In this document: positions 5,032-5,595 of the stretch, piece after piece
Layout of the letters: every line of letters begins with the position of its first letter
Position numbering within the stretch: position 1 is the first letter of the stretch
Origin: Hyphomicrobiaceae bacterium
Lineage (GTDB): Bacteria; Pseudomonadota; Alphaproteobacteria; Rhizobiales; Hyphomicrobiaceae
Direction of reading: 5' to 3'
Length of the DNA: 5,595 nucleotides
Assembly (NCBI GenBank): GCA_013214245.1
Contig: JABSQE010000186.1
Coordinates: 1 to 5,595, forward strand
Position numbers and translations under genes: made by a program
Notes under the pieces: model-generated
The model's input: the letters and a program-made list of their open reading frames with translations, nothing else
Told to the model about the DNA's origin: nothing
Databases searched by the model: none

Positions 5032-5595
5032 CTATTTTTGGCTAGATGGTTTTCTTGGTGCTAATCCCTGATCTATTACGGTTTCAGCAATCTGTATTGC
5101 GTTAAGCGCAGCTCCTTTGAGCAGATTGTCTGAAACAATCCACATAGAAAGTCCATTTTCTGTGGTTATATCTTCGCGAATACGGCTAACGTATGTTGCA
5201 TACTCACCTGCGCACTCCAGAGGTGTAGCATACCCGCCGTCTTTTCTTTTGTCGATTACCAGCACTCCTGGTGATTTACGCAATATACTTCGTGCATTTG
5301 CTGCAGTTATGGGGGCATTAAATTCAATATTCACTGCTTCTGCATGGCCAACGAAAACAGGTACACGAACACATGTAGCTGTTAATTTAATATTTGGATC
5401 AAGTATTTTCTTCGTCTCAGCCGCCATTTTCCATTCTTCTTTAGTATACCCATCCTCCATAAATTCGTCGATGTGAGGAATAACATTAAAGGCGATTTCT
5501 TTTGTAAACTTGTGAGCGCTTACTTCTTGGCCCGGAACGTATTTGCCTTTGGTTTGGTGCCAAAGTTCATCCATGCCTTTCTGTCCTGCCCCGGA
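5032..5595 (-). CDS. asd: Aspartate-semialdehyde dehydrogenase, C-terminal part (N-terminus off window)
   Basis: The enzyme reduces L-4-aspartyl phosphate with NADPH to aspartate semialdehyde, the branch point to diaminopimelate/lysine (and so peptidoglycan), threonine and methionine, in the cytosol. The visible 187 residues are roughly the C-terminal half. The frame stays open to the window edge with SGAGQKGMDELW, the conserved stretch just after the catalytic-cysteine region, so the Met at 5574 is internal and the true start lies beyond 5595. Further signatures: CVRVPVFVGHAEAVN (fragment residues 75-89), containing the substrate-binding Arg and the catalytic His84, and the late motif MWIVSDNLLKGAALNAIQIA. 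The active-site cysteine itself is outside the window. It converges on the phospholipase-fold gene with 22 bases between the stops; no T-tailed terminator is seen for it within that gap. Confidence 0.96.
   Translation of the reverse strand, partial: SGAGQKGMDELWHQTKGKYVPGQEVSAHKFTKEIAFNVIPHIDEFMEDGYTKEEWKMAAETKKILDPNIKLTATCVRVPVFVGHAEAVNIEFNAPITAANARSILRKSPGVLVIDKRKDGGYATPLECAGEYATYVSRIREDITTENGLSMWIVSDNLLKGAALNAIQIAETVIDQGLAPRKPSSQK

Noticed and set aside
5572..5574. ATG at 5574 as the start of the right-edge gene
   Set aside because: The frame stays open to the window end with SGAGQKG, conserved internal aspartate-semialdehyde dehydrogenase sequence, so this Met is internal and the gene is truncated by the window.

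Overview
The window looks like part of an AT-rich alphaproteobacterial chromosome, most plausibly a Rhizobiales member with a reduced or AT-drifting genome (Bartonellaceae-like). This is inferred from three things: the gst-queG-SDR gene order, a zinc-dependent phospholipase-C-fold protein carrying a C-terminal DUF4332-type helix-hairpin-helix region, and a long AT-rich non-coding stretch. The genus cannot be fixed from the sequence alone.

Left region (1-2536, minus strand): a tight three-gene cluster read right to left. It holds a glutathione S-transferase-like protein, the epoxyqueuosine reductase QueG (last step of queuosine synthesis for tRNA), and an NAD(P)-binding SDR/epimerase-like protein cut by the window's left edge. 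The first two overlap by four bases (TTGA) and the third follows after 32 bases, so they are probably co-transcribed and partly translationally coupled. QueG starts at TTG and the SDR gene at GTG. The SDR ribosome-binding site lies in a small perfect hairpin, and its first codons contain a 10-base homopolymer.

Middle region (2537-3380): 844 bases with no convincing gene. It must hold the divergent promoters for the gst cluster and the rightward gene. It also contains several AT-rich inverted repeats. One stretch (2683-2806) has a perfect TATAAT box followed by a GC-rich 8-bp long-range stem, and could be a small structured transcript; this is speculative.

Right region (3381-5595): a 542-residue plus-strand protein joins a phospholipase C/P1-nuclease-fold domain, with zinc-ligand spacing largely intact, to a variable linker and a helix-hairpin-helix (DUF4332-like) C-terminus. 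It converges, with only 22 bases between, on the minus-strand gene for aspartate-semialdehyde dehydrogenase (asd), which is cut by the right edge. A good stem-loop overlaps the 3' end of the 542-residue gene.

The most interesting object is the metallohydrolase-HhH fusion protein, whose domain mix fits nucleic-acid processing at least as well as lipid hydrolysis. The rest is housekeeping: tRNA modification, amino-acid and cell-wall precursor synthesis, and redox proteins.
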